From: CAZZCP01 sp964653235
GTDB taxonomy: Bacteria; Bdellovibrionota; Bdellovibrionia; Bdellovibrionales; UBA840
NCBI GenBank assembly: GCA_964653235.1
Contig: CAZZCP010000023.1
Coordinates: 1 to 29,967, forward strand
DNA: 29,967 bases
Reading direction: 5' to 3'
Every line of letters begins with the position of its first letter. Position 1 is the stretch's first letter. Made by a program: the position numbers and the translations under genes. Shown piece after piece: positions 1 through 7,719 of the stretch. Below the pieces are notes generated by a model. The model did not search any database, was not told the origin of the DNA, and saw only the letters and a program-made list of their open reading frames with translations.

Positions 1-1
1 C

Positions 2-2668
2 AACGAAGTGGGTAATGTAATCTCTGCAAGTTTACAAGCAGAGAGGGTTGTCTGGAGTCTTGCTCTACCTGATGGAAGTATTCAGAGAATCGAAAGTGAA
101 GACTTAGAATACGAAGTAAGTGCTGCTGGTAACTATCAGATGCGCGTTGATGCATTTGATAACTGCGACAATTTTGTATCGCAAGCTTACGCATGGCAAA
201 GTTTTCTACCCATTGGCAATACATCATTTAGCATTGAAAATGGCAATCCATATACGAATCGCCCTTCGGTTTCTCTGCAGTTTGTAGCTGAAAATGCTAC
301 AGAAATGTATGTTAGTAATGACCCCACCTGCCAAAGTGGAGGTGTTTGGGAATCTTTAAAGAGTCAAAGAAACTGGCGTCTGCCTTTATTGAATGCGAGT
401 AACACTATTTCGGTGAAGTATCGAAATGGTAGTGAGATAGAGACTCCGTGTTTGAATGCAAGTATTCTTCATGACAATGTTCTTCCTGCATTTAATTTTG
501 CTCAAGTTCCAACGAATCCTTCAAATTCTGGGCTAGCTACAGTGTCACTATCTATTGTCGAAAATGGTTCGGGACTCGATCAAGTGATTTGCTCTTTAGA
601 CTCTGGCAGTGCCCAGGTCTGTAGCAATCCTTATGTTTTTAACTCATTGGTAGATGGTCAACACACAGTTAGCTTTTTGGTTACTGACCGAGCAGGCAAT
701 GCCTCTGAGTGGCAACAATACACTTGGGTTGTCGATAGTCAGAGGCCCAGTGTGCAAATTACTCAGGCTCCAAACACACCTACTCGTCAGCAGTCAGCCA
801 GCTTTGAGTTTACTGCTGTCGATCAAGGCTTGGGTGTGAATCTTATTTCTTGCTCTTTGGATGGTGCTCCCTATCAGGCTTGCCAAAGCCCGCTCAATTT
901 GCAAAACCTTAGTGAAGGCACTCATAGACTCTCTATAATTGCTGCTGATATTGCAGGAAATGTATCTGACCCTGCAGAACATACTTGGCAAATTGATATC
1001 ACAGCACCAAGTGTTCAAATTACTTCGACACCAAGCAATCCATCTCGACAAACAAATGCGACGATTGCTTTCACTGCTCAGGGGCTAAATACAGGTGATC
1101 TCGTTGAATGCCGACTCAATGCCTCAGCTTGGGTGAGCTGTTCGTCTCCTGTTGCTTATAACAATCTTGCAGATACTTCACATACTTTTGAGGTTCGAGC
1201 TATTGATCAAGTTGGCAATCAATCTCAAGTCGAATCTTATACTTGGGCGATCGACAGTCTAATACCTAGTGTGCAGATTACCCAAGCGCCAAGTTCTCCG
1301 ACTCGAGATCAAACGGCAACATTTGAGTTCTCTGCCAATGACTCTGGATTGGGTGTAGATCGCATAGAGTGCTCTTTAGATGGAGGGGCATACCAAATTT
1401 GTCAAAGTCCTTTAAATTTACAAAGTCTAAGTGAAGGTAGTCACGGGCTATCTGTGATTGCTTACGATCTAGCCGGTAATGTTTCAGATCCTGCAACTCA
1501 CAATTGGCAGATTGATACCACAGCTCCAATTATCCAAATTACCTCTGTGCCTGCGAATCCTTCTCGTGTGCTCGATGCCAGTTTTTCTTTTACTGCTCAA
1601 GATGCTCTTGGTGTCGATCGAATTGAGTGTCGCTTAAACACAGCCGCTTGGAGCAATTGTAGTTCTCCGCAAAACTATTCTAACCTGGCTGAGACAACAC
1701 ATCGATTTGATGTGCGTGCCATTGATACAGTTGGCAATATCTCAGCTGTCGTATCTTACACTTGGCTTGTAGACCAAAACTTTCAACAAGATGAAATTAC
1801 AATTACTGAAGGCGCCAATCTAGTGGATGTTGTGATGGTGATTGACAATACCGACCGCTTTTTCTTAGCGTCTCGATTTAGCCTTACTTCGGTACTTGAA
1901 CGAAGATTTAGTGCACATCAATTTCTAGAAGACTTAGAAGAAACCGATTATCGTTTGGGTGTTATCACAACAGATCCTGTCGATCGTGGCCGACAAGGCG
2001 GGGGGATCTTGCAAGATTTTACTGGCTCTCGCTATGGTTTATGGATGGACAATCAGAACAATGGCTCTAATGCATTTGAAAATACGATTATTGATACAGC
2101 AACTGGCCGTGTGGCTTTTTATGAGCAAGGTATTCGCAGTATGCATGCCATGCTCGATGCACCTCAAAACCAAGAATTCTTTCGCGAAGGAGCTCACTTG
2201 ATGACGATTGTAGTTTCAGATCGTGATGAAATGGCATCAGAAGAACTGAATTCTGCTGAAAGTCTTATTGACCATATTAATACCAAATGGCCTGGCAAGG
2301 GCTACACTCACCACTCTATAGTAGTTGAAGACGGAGATCGCAGCTGTAGAAATAGTTTTACCAATGGAGAATTTGGACTTGAGTATATTCGTTTAAGTCA
2401 GTTGACCGATGGAATTGTTGCAGACATTTGTGGAGGCTCTTACAATCGTGCGCTTGAAAATATGCTAGACAATATTAACAAGACCAGCAAAGTGACTTTA
2501 AGCTGTGTTCCAGAAGATCGTGATAATGATGGGCAGCCAGACATTACAGTAGAGCTAGACCCAGAGCCTAATCCTAGCATAGGCTACAGCTTAAATGGCA
2601 ACGAGTTGATATTTGATTCAGAAGTTGCAGTGGGAACAAAAGTAAAAGTTTCTTACTTTTGCCCATAA
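2..2668 (+). CDS. Secreted surface protein with Ig-like repeats and VWA-like domain (5' truncated)
   Basis: The reading frame is open to the left edge, so the N-terminus and any signal peptide lie outside the window; the GTG at 8 is not a convincing start. Residue numbers count from that GTG. After about 155 residues of divergent sequence come five Ig-like modules (nt about 473-1780). Each has a Cys pair and a conserved AGN or VGN turn, and ends in a (Y/N)TW-like strand. A von Willebrand A-like domain follows (about residues 595-825), opening with the strand VVMVIDNTDR; the MIDAS-like site is D613-N-T-D and lacks the final Ser of DxSxS. The C-terminus has a DxDNDGxxD Ca-binding-like loop (837-845) and two Cys. 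The Cys pairs and lack of membrane segments suggest an extracytoplasmic adhesive or surface protein. Exact function is unknown. Confidence 0.8.
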   Translation, partial: NEVGNVISASLQAERVVWSLALPDGSIQRIESEDLEYEVSAAGNYQMRVDAFDNCDNFVSQAYAWQSFLPIGNTSFSIENGNPYTNRPSVSLQFVAENATEMYVSNDPTCQSGGVWESLKSQRNWRLPLLNASNTISVKYRNGSEIETPCLNASILHDNVLPAFNFAQVPTNPSNSGLATVSLSIVENGSGLDQVICSLDSGSAQVCSNPYVFNSLVDGQHTVSFLVTDRAGNASEWQQYTWVVDSQRPSVQITQAPNTPTRQQSASFEFTAVDQGLGVNLISCSLDGAPYQACQSPLNLQNLSEGTHRLSIIAADIAGNVSDPAEHTWQIDITAPSVQITSTPSNPSRQTNATIAFTAQGLNTGDLVECRLNASAWVSCSSPVAYNNLADTSHTFEVRAIDQVGNQSQVESYTWAIDSLIPSVQITQAPSSPTRDQTATFEFSANDSGLGVDRIECSLDGGAYQICQSPLNLQSLSEGSHGLSVIAYDLAGNVSDPATHNWQIDTTAPIIQITSVPANPSRVLDASFSFTAQDALGVDRIECRLNTAAWSNCSSPQNYSNLAETTHRFDVRAIDTVGNISAVVSYTWLVDQNFQQDEITITEGANLVDVVMVIDNTDRFFLASRFSLTSVLERRFSAHQFLEDLEETDYRLGVITTDPVDRGRQGGGILQDFTGSRYGLWMDNQNNGSNAFENTIIDTATGRVAFYEQGIRSMHAMLDAPQNQEFFREGAHLMTIVVSDRDEMASEELNSAESLIDHINTKWPGKGYTHHSIVVEDGDRSCRNSFTNGEFGLEYIRLSQLTDGIVADICGGSYNRALENMLDNINKTSKVTLSCVPEDRDNDGQPDITVELDPEPNPSIGYSLNGNELIFDSEVAVGTKVKVSYFCP
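743..1780 (+). repeat. Two-module (519-nt) tandem super-repeat inside the surface protein gene
   Basis: Four Ig-like modules start at 743, 1004, 1262 and 1523, with lengths 261, 258, 261 and 258 nt. Modules 1 and 3 resemble each other (both carry CQSPLNLQ and AGNVSDPA). Modules 2 and 4 resemble each other (both carry CRLN and VRAID). The unit that duplicated is therefore a pair of modules, 519 nt long, rather than a single module. A fifth, more divergent module precedes them at about 473-742. Confidence 0.85.
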
Positions 2669-2703
2669 CTTTACGCCTCAGCTGGCTTTTGTTAGCTTGA
2701 GCC

Positions 2704-3462
2704 GTGCCAAATATTAAGCTCAAAGAAGTAAGTAAATCTTACAAACAAAAAACAGTTCTTCATGCTTTAGATCTCAATCTTGAAACTGAAAAAACACATG
2801 TTTTACTAGGGAGCAGTGGCTGTGGAAAATCCACCATCATTCGTTTGATCTCGGGTTTGATTGCGCCTACAACCGGTAACATTTATATAGATAATCAAAA
2901 GGTGAAAACCAAAAATCAAAAAGAAATTGCTCGCAGTATGGGTTATGTGATTCAAGAGGGCGGACTCTTTCCCCACTTTACTGCAGAAAGAAATATTACT
3001 CTGGCTGCTCGTCTTCAAGGTTGGACAGAAGAAAACTGTAAACTTCGCTTGGAGGAGCTTTTTGATTTGGTTCAACTAGACACACAATTGCTCAAACGAT
3101 ATCCAAGAGAACTCAGTGGTGGACAAAGGCAAAGAATGAGCTTGATGCGTGCATTGTTTATGGGGCCCGATATTCTTTTACTTGATGAACCTTTGGGCGC
3201 TCTCGATCCTTTGGTTCGAAGTGCCTTACAAAAAGAATTAAAAGAAATTTTCAATCGCCTCAATAAAACTGTCGTGATTGTAACTCACGATATTGCCGAA
3301 GCGGCATTTTTTGGTCATACAATTACACTTTTAGATGAAGGAAAACTGCAACAACATGGTAGTTTTTCAACTCTTCTTAAAGATCCTGAAAACGAGTTTG
3401 TAGAGAATTTTATTTTTTCCCAAAGGCCTCCCAAAGAATTGGTAGAGATGATGGAACTATAA
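2704..3462 (+). CDS. ABC transporter ATP-binding protein, OpuCA/ProV-like
   Basis: This is the ATPase subunit of a compatible-solute-type importer and would sit on the cytoplasmic face of the permease encoded next. All ABC motifs are present: Walker A GSSGCGKS at residues 36-43, signature LSGGQ at 137-141, Walker B DILLLDEP at 156-163 and the switch His in VTHD (H195). At 252 residues it lacks the C-terminal CBS pair found in many OpuCA/ProV proteins, so CBS-based ionic-strength sensing is not expected. The start is GTG without a clear Shine-Dalgarno sequence, 35 nt after the surface-protein gene. The stop overlaps the permease ATG by one base (TAATG), so the two are translationally coupled. 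The substrate could be betaine, choline, carnitine or ergothioneine; the sequence does not decide. Confidence 0.9.
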   Translation: MPNIKLKEVSKSYKQKTVLHALDLNLETEKTHVLLGSSGCGKSTIIRLISGLIAPTTGNIYIDNQKVKTKNQKEIARSMGYVIQEGGLFPHFTAERNITLAARLQGWTEENCKLRLEELFDLVQLDTQLLKRYPRELSGGQRQRMSLMRALFMGPDILLLDEPLGALDPLVRSALQKELKEIFNRLNKTVVIVTHDIAEAAFFGHTITLLDEGKLQQHGSFSTLLKDPENEFVENFIFSQRPPKELVEMMEL

Positions 3463-4928
3463 TGAAGATACTTGTTTTTTTTATTCTGATTTCAACAGCT
3501 TTTGCTAGTGATAAAATTCGTATTAGTTCGAAGACATTTACAGAGAGCTATATTCTAGCAGAAATTTTATCGCAAGTTATTGAAGAAGTAGGTGAAGCTG
3601 AGGTCGAAAGGCGATTCGGTTTGGGCGGCTCAGGTATTGTCTATCAAGCACTAGTGAGTGAAGAAATAGATCTTTACCCTGAATATACTGGAACGATAGC
3701 CGAAGCGATTTTAAAGCGGCCAGAGCTGAAAATGAGAAGTGATATCAATCGAGAGCTTCGAAAATTGGGCCTCGAAACTACAGAAAGTTTGGGATTTAAT
3801 AATACCTATGCTCTAGGAATTCGAGAATCCATCGCCAAACAGAACAATATTGTAACAATGTCAGATTTAGTTTCATTTGATTCGATTCAAAGTGGTTTCT
3901 CTTATGAATTTACCCGCCGAAAAGATGGTTTAGAGGGAATGAAGGCAGCCTATGGTTTAAAGCTTCCCAATGCTCTGGCGATCGAACATACCTTGGCTTA
4001 CCAAGCCTTTGAAAACCAAAAGATCGATGCCATGATTGTATATTCCACAGATGCAAAAATATCACAAATGAATATGCGGCTTCTTCAAGATGATCAGAGT
4101 TATTTTCCTAAATATCTTGCCACCGTTTTATATCGAAAAGATTTTCAAGAAAAATTCCCCAAAAGTTTTGCGGCGATTTTAGATCTGGTAGGAACAATTG
4201 ATGAAGCAACAATGCGAGAGCTAAATGCTAAAGTTGATATAGAAGGCTGGAACTTTAAACAAGCAGCCAAGTACTTCTTATCAGGGAATAAGGTTTTAGT
4301 GAGAGAGAATCACCTACTGGGTAAAAACTTTTTAAAATACACATCAGAACATATCTACTTAGTTTCAGTGTCTATGATTTTTGCTATTTTATTTTCTCTG
4401 CCTTTAGCAATTTTGTCTTCTCGTTTTCAGCGATTGGCTCAACCTATTCTAGCAGCAACGGGTTTGTTACAAACTATACCATCCTTAGCTCTTTTATGTT
4501 TCTTGATACCTGTTTTTGGTATTGGCAAACTCACTGCTTTAATAGCCTTGTTTCTTTACTCTCTTTTGCCCATAGTTCGATCTACTTATACTGGCTTGCA
4601 ATCGATCACTTCGAGCCAAATCGAGAGCGCCAATAGTCTTGGACTCAATCCAGTGCAAAGGCTCTGGCATATTGAACTTCCGCTAGCCTCACCTCAAATC
4701 CTATCTGGAATCAAAACCTCTGTAATCATCAATGTAGGCACTGCCACTCTAGCCGCTTTTATTGGTGCTGGAGGTTATGGTAGACCCATTGTTACCGGGC
4801 TTGCTTTGAACAATACAAGCATGATTTTACAAGGGGCTATACCAGCGGCTGTTTTAGCCCTATTAGTACATATTTTGTTTGAATTGGTTTTTGATCGAAT
4901 TTTTATTCCTAAGGCTTTGCGAACTTAA
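3462..4928 (+). CDS. Fused substrate-binding protein and permease of an OpuC/ProWX-type ABC importer
   Basis: A signal peptide (residues 1-15, ending AFA) leads into an OpuAC-like binding domain (about 16-280) with the family landmarks SKTFTE near the start and IDLYPEYTGT. A membrane permease domain follows (about 285-485) with five to six hydrophobic segments and an EAA-like loop near residues 388-410 (SANSLGLNP...ELPLASPQI). One polypeptide thus supplies both the periplasmic receptor and the channel, which pairs with the ATPase just upstream. The receptor comes first here, whereas the lactococcal OpuABC and Helicobacter-type fusions that I know place the permease first. The binding domain would be tethered to the membrane by the first permease helix. 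Substrate is not determined. Confidence 0.88.
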   Translation: MKILVFFILISTAFASDKIRISSKTFTESYILAEILSQVIEEVGEAEVERRFGLGGSGIVYQALVSEEIDLYPEYTGTIAEAILKRPELKMRSDINRELRKLGLETTESLGFNNTYALGIRESIAKQNNIVTMSDLVSFDSIQSGFSYEFTRRKDGLEGMKAAYGLKLPNALAIEHTLAYQAFENQKIDAMIVYSTDAKISQMNMRLLQDDQSYFPKYLATVLYRKDFQEKFPKSFAAILDLVGTIDEATMRELNAKVDIEGWNFKQAAKYFLSGNKVLVRENHLLGKNFLKYTSEHIYLVSVSMIFAILFSLPLAILSSRFQRLAQPILAATGLLQTIPSLALLCFLIPVFGIGKLTALIALFLYSLLPIVRSTYTGLQSITSSQIESANSLGLNPVQRLWHIELPLASPQILSGIKTSVIINVGTATLAAFIGAGGYGRPIVTGLALNNTSMILQGAIPAAVLALLVHILFELVFDRIFIPKALRT

Positions 4929-4974
4929 ATAGGTAGAGTCGCTATCCGTAATAGAATAGGAAAGCTCAACATCC

Positions 4975-5259
4975 CTATTGATCTAAAGGAAAACTCTCTT
5001 GCTTTTCTTCATCGAGTTTTAAGTCTTCAGCTGGATCCTCTTGAAAGTAAAAATTGCGGTTCCACTTTAGCTCATCTTCAAGAGCTTCAATGTGTTTTTG
5101 CAAACTACGAATTTCTTTTCTCAATTTGCCGATTCCTAAATACCAGAGCGAAATTTCTCGAAGAGAAAAAAACAAGCTCAAAGCTATTAGAGAAACAAGC
5201 GCAATCTTCTCCCAAAAAAGAAGTTCATAAAACCAAGTCAGGTCAGCAATATAGGGCAT
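4975..5259 (-). CDS. Small membrane protein with coiled coil, unknown function
   Basis: This 94-residue protein has one hydrophobic segment (about residues 17-35), then a charged heptad-like stretch (about 42-66, rich in Leu, Glu and Lys) and an acidic tail. It is probably a single-pass inner-membrane protein with a cytoplasmic coiled coil; I do not recognise the family. The start is supported by GGAG five bases before the ATG. The gene lies 42 nt downstream of the next minus-strand gene (5302-6054), so the two probably form an operon. It converges on the ABC permease gene, with 46 nt between the stops. Confidence 0.65.
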   Translation of the reverse strand: MPYIADLTWFYELLFWEKIALVSLIALSLFFSLREISLWYLGIGKLRKEIRSLQKHIEALEDELKWNRNFYFQEDPAEDLKLDEEKQESFPLDQ

Positions 5260-5301
5260 AGTTTCTCCAGAAGGAGATACTTATCAGGTCTGTAAAAGAA
5301 C

Positions 5302-6054
5302 TCAAGATTTTTTACCTTTTTTCAAAAAGATATAGGCACCAACAAGCAATAAAAGTAGTCCCATACCAAATACCTTCTCAGCCTCACCAAAATCACCTTC
5401 GGCACTGGCATCTTCAAAATCGCAATCTGGGTCATCTTCATAACACTCATCCTCATCAAGCATATCATCTGGAAAAGCAGATGAGATTCCAGAGCCCAAG
5501 AGTTGGCCACCTTGACCGCCAATGCCTGTTCCTCCTCTTTGTAATAGAGCATCTGTTGCAATCACTCGCAATGAAGCTACAGCTTTAGCAAAGTCAGAAA
5601 CATATTTGGTGTAGTATCTTTGGTGAGCACTAAAAGTGACCAAGATTGCAATTTTACTTTTCACTGTGGCTAAATACCGAGTGTAATAGGCGGGGATTTC
5701 ACTGTGAAGCAATAGACCATCGACCCAGTTGTGATTGTTGATTCTACGGGTAGAGATTTGTTTTTGAACAGCTCGCACCATCTGGCCTTTTTTATTGGCT
5801 GATGACTTAGGCTTTTTAAGATAGGCGTTGTATTGTGCCAAGCTATCCATCGCCCCAACTTCTTTTGCTGTTAATATAATGATTGCTTCTCTTGAGTCTT
5901 TAGGGTTAGAGCTTCTGCAGATAAACTCAGTCTGCTCACGGGCACAATTCCAGCGATCAGGAATCTCAAATTGGACGTAAGAGTTGCGAAATAACTTGGC
6001 CTCAGCTTGCGAAAAGCCAAAGAGAATCAGTAAGATGCAGTAAAGTCTTGGCAT
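5302..6054 (-). CDS. Exported protein with acidic linker and C-terminal membrane anchor, unknown function
   Basis: From the ATG at 6054 the protein opens with a classic Sec signal peptide (hydrophobic core LYCILLILFGF, cleavage near AEA). A periplasmic domain of about 150 residues follows, then a Gly-rich stretch, then a strongly acidic Cys-containing linker (DEDECYEDDPDCDFED), and finally a hydrophobic helix and the basic tail KKGKKS. That layout suggests a protein anchored at its C-terminus. An in-frame ATG at 6084 would add ten residues, but the 6054 start gives a better signal peptide and sits six bases after TACAAT, as expected for a leaderless message. No known family is recognised. It is divergent from the LysR gene and probably co-transcribed with the small membrane protein downstream. 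Confidence 0.65.
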   Translation of the reverse strand: MPRLYCILLILFGFSQAEAKLFRNSYVQFEIPDRWNCAREQTEFICRSSNPKDSREAIIILTAKEVGAMDSLAQYNAYLKKPKSSANKKGQMVRAVQKQISTRRINNHNWVDGLLLHSEIPAYYTRYLATVKSKIAILVTFSAHQRYYTKYVSDFAKAVASLRVIATDALLQRGGTGIGGQGGQLLGSGISSAFPDDMLDEDECYEDDPDCDFEDASAEGDFGEAEKVFGMGLLLLLVGAYIFLKKGKKS

Positions 6055-6060
6055 AATTAC

Positions 6061-6090
6061 ATTGTAAGATTGGATTTTGGGCATTGGCCA
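6061..6090 (-). promoter_or_regulatory. Candidate promoter placing the transcript start at the ATG of the 5302-6054 gene
   Basis: On the minus strand TACAAT (6066-6061) ends six bases before the ATG at 6054. A weak -35 match, TGGCCA (6090-6085), lies 18 bases upstream. No Shine-Dalgarno sequence is visible before this start. Predicted from sequence only. Confidence 0.35.
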
Positions 6091-6128
6091 GAAGAGATTC
6101 TACGCTCGGCCAAAGTCTTGCTTGCATT

Positions 6129-6164
6129 TATAATCAACATGATGTGTTATAAGCCTTGATTATA
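6129..6164. promoter_or_regulatory. Inverted repeat in the LysR divergent promoter region
   Basis: A perfect 9-bp inverted repeat, TATAATCAA (6129-6137) and TTGATTATA (6156-6164), is separated by 18 bp and lies just upstream of the LysR-type gene, between it and a divergent gene. LysR-type regulators commonly bind such dyads and repress themselves, so an autoregulatory operator is a reasonable inference. The AT-rich arms could also be -10 elements of opposing promoters. Confidence 0.4.
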
Positions 6165-6185
6165 GGTGACTTGTGAGGAGAAAAA

Positions 6186-7085
6186 ATGAACCTACAACAG
6201 CTAAATACTTTTTGTGCCGTGATTCGTGAAGGAAGTATGACTTCTGCCGCGCAAAAACTCTTTCTAACCCAACCTGCAGTGAGCCAGCAAATTCGCCAAC
6301 TCGAAGAAGATTTAGCAGTTAATCTTTTGGTTCGTGGCTCACGAAAAACCAAAGCCACTCCTCAAGGAATGCTACTTTATGATTACGCCTCAAGAATCAT
6401 TCACTTGGCCAAGCAAGCAGAACTTGCAATTCAATCTATGGGAGATGAAGTCTCTGGTAAGCTAAGAGTTGGTACCTTAAATTCTCTTGGGCTTCATATG
6501 ATTAGTCCGGTTTTTTCAATTTTCTTAAAAAACAATCAAAATGTAAGTTTGAATCTCTCTTATGGCAGTGGGGCCAGTATGCTTAAGCAACTTGAGTCTG
6601 GAGAGATCGATGTCGCAATTCTACCTGATGCAGAAAAAGAATTTGGGATGGTTCCAGCGAATAAAGAAGCTTATTTTTTGGGTAAAGATGAAATGTGGTT
6701 GGTTTGTTCAGGAAAGAACGAAAACTACCCACAAAAAATTCGTTTGCGAGATTATCCATCAAAACCAATTGTGCAATTGGGGGATGAATACCCAGGTTTT
6801 AAAAGACTTATTGAGAGAGAATTAAAAAAAGAGGGAGTTAGTGTACGCGCTGTTTTCGACTCGTCCAATGTCGGAAGTTTAAAAAGAATTGTCGAGGCAG
6901 GTCTAGGCTGGGGCTTTTTGCCTGCACACTCTATTCGTAAGCAAATCAAAGCTGGGCGTATGCGCAGAGTTCAGATTGAGGATTTTAAATACGATATGAA
7001 GCTGATGTGTTATTACTCACCGGTACAAAGCAATCTAAAAACCACAGAAGTCTTTTTTAATATTCTCAAGCAACAAGGTGTCTAG
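6186..7085 (+). CDS. LysR-type transcriptional regulator
   Basis: The N-terminal winged helix-turn-helix (about residues 1-60) has the hallmark sequence LNTFCAVIREGSMTSAAQKL followed by TQPAVSQQI and LEEDL. A linker helix and a periplasmic-binding-protein-like effector domain (about 90-295) follow, and the total length of 299 is typical. The start is fixed by a strong GAGGAG (6175-6180) five bases before the ATG. It is transcribed divergently from the exported protein at 5302-6054, with 131 nt between starts and a 9-bp dyad in between. By family rule the target is often the divergent gene or the regulator itself. The effector cannot be predicted. Confidence 0.92.
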   Translation: MNLQQLNTFCAVIREGSMTSAAQKLFLTQPAVSQQIRQLEEDLAVNLLVRGSRKTKATPQGMLLYDYASRIIHLAKQAELAIQSMGDEVSGKLRVGTLNSLGLHMISPVFSIFLKNNQNVSLNLSYGSGASMLKQLESGEIDVAILPDAEKEFGMVPANKEAYFLGKDEMWLVCSGKNENYPQKIRLRDYPSKPIVQLGDEYPGFKRLIERELKKEGVSVRAVFDSSNVGSLKRIVEAGLGWGFLPAHSIRKQIKAGRMRRVQIEDFKYDMKLMCYYSPVQSNLKTTEVFFNILKQQGV

Positions 7086-7111
7086 GCTTAAATAGAAATA
7101 TATGCCTAGAC
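7080..7111 (+). terminator. Hairpin overlapping the LysR stop codon, possible terminator
   Basis: GTCTAGGC (7080-7087) and GCCTAGAC (7104-7111) form a perfect 8-bp stem around a 16-nt AT-rich loop, overlapping the LysR stop codon. A smaller stem, TGCCT/AGGCA, lies at 7137-7152. Neither is followed by a clean U tract, so intrinsic termination is uncertain. Confidence 0.35.
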
Positions 7112-7144
7112 CATCTACCTTAGTTTAATTCTTCTGTGCCTTTG

Positions 7145-7173
7145 TTGAGGCAAATCAAACTTATACTTATACT
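7145..7173 (+). promoter_or_regulatory. Promoter TTGAGG-N17-TATACT, predicted leaderless transcript
   Basis: A -35-like TTGAGG (7145-7150), a 17-bp spacer and TATACT (7168-7173) end six bases before the ATG at 7180, so transcription should begin at or next to the start codon. No Shine-Dalgarno sequence precedes that ATG. Confidence 0.5.
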
Positions 7174-7179
7174 ATCCAT

Positions 7180-7710
7180 ATGCGGTTGTTTCAGCCATTA
7201 GGGCAGAAAATAAAAATCACAATGGGGGATCCTTTGCAGTATCTATACGAGATACTCAAAACCAAGACAGGCGATTCTTCTTTCTATGCACAGAAAGAAA
7301 TTTCTAGCCTTTATGGCAATCTCCATTCTTTGTCAGAAAATGAGCGAGATAGAGCTTTTACTCTATTTGATCTTTTGATTCCTTACTATGAGGCAGGTTT
7401 CTTAATTCAAAGACTCTCTAGTGAGTGGATGTTTGCAGCTGGTTTTTGTCATGGCAACAGAGAGTATGTTAGAGTTCGACCGATGGATATGCCTAAGATT
7501 CAAAGTGATCAAGTATTGAATATGCCGGCCTTTGAAATCAATGAAAGATGGCATTTGGCACTTCCCGATATGGATAAAGAAAGTCGTGCGCTTTTGTTTC
7601 GTCCTTCAGACAAATATGCATATCTCTTGATTTCTCAGTTTCCAGAACTTATCTTGCGTGAAATGATTGAAAATACGCAAGAACTCTTGCTAAAAGGTTT
7701 TTCGCTTTAG
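7180..7710 (+). CDS. Unknown soluble protein upstream of a PpsR-like gene
   Basis: This 176-residue protein has no signal peptide or membrane segment and no motif that I can assign. It is mostly helical-looking with a central stretch FLIQRLSSEWMFAAGF and a Pro-rich middle. The ATG at 7180 fits a leaderless message; a second ATG at 7222 would shorten it by 14 residues and also lacks a Shine-Dalgarno sequence. It ends nine bases before the kinase/pyrophosphorylase gene, so the two are almost certainly one transcript and may act in the same pathway. Function unknown. Confidence 0.7.
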   Translation: MRLFQPLGQKIKITMGDPLQYLYEILKTKTGDSSFYAQKEISSLYGNLHSLSENERDRAFTLFDLLIPYYEAGFLIQRLSSEWMFAAGFCHGNREYVRVRPMDMPKIQSDQVLNMPAFEINERWHLALPDMDKESRALLFRPSDKYAYLLISQFPELILREMIENTQELLLKGFSL

Positions 7711-7719
7711 AAGGTCCTA

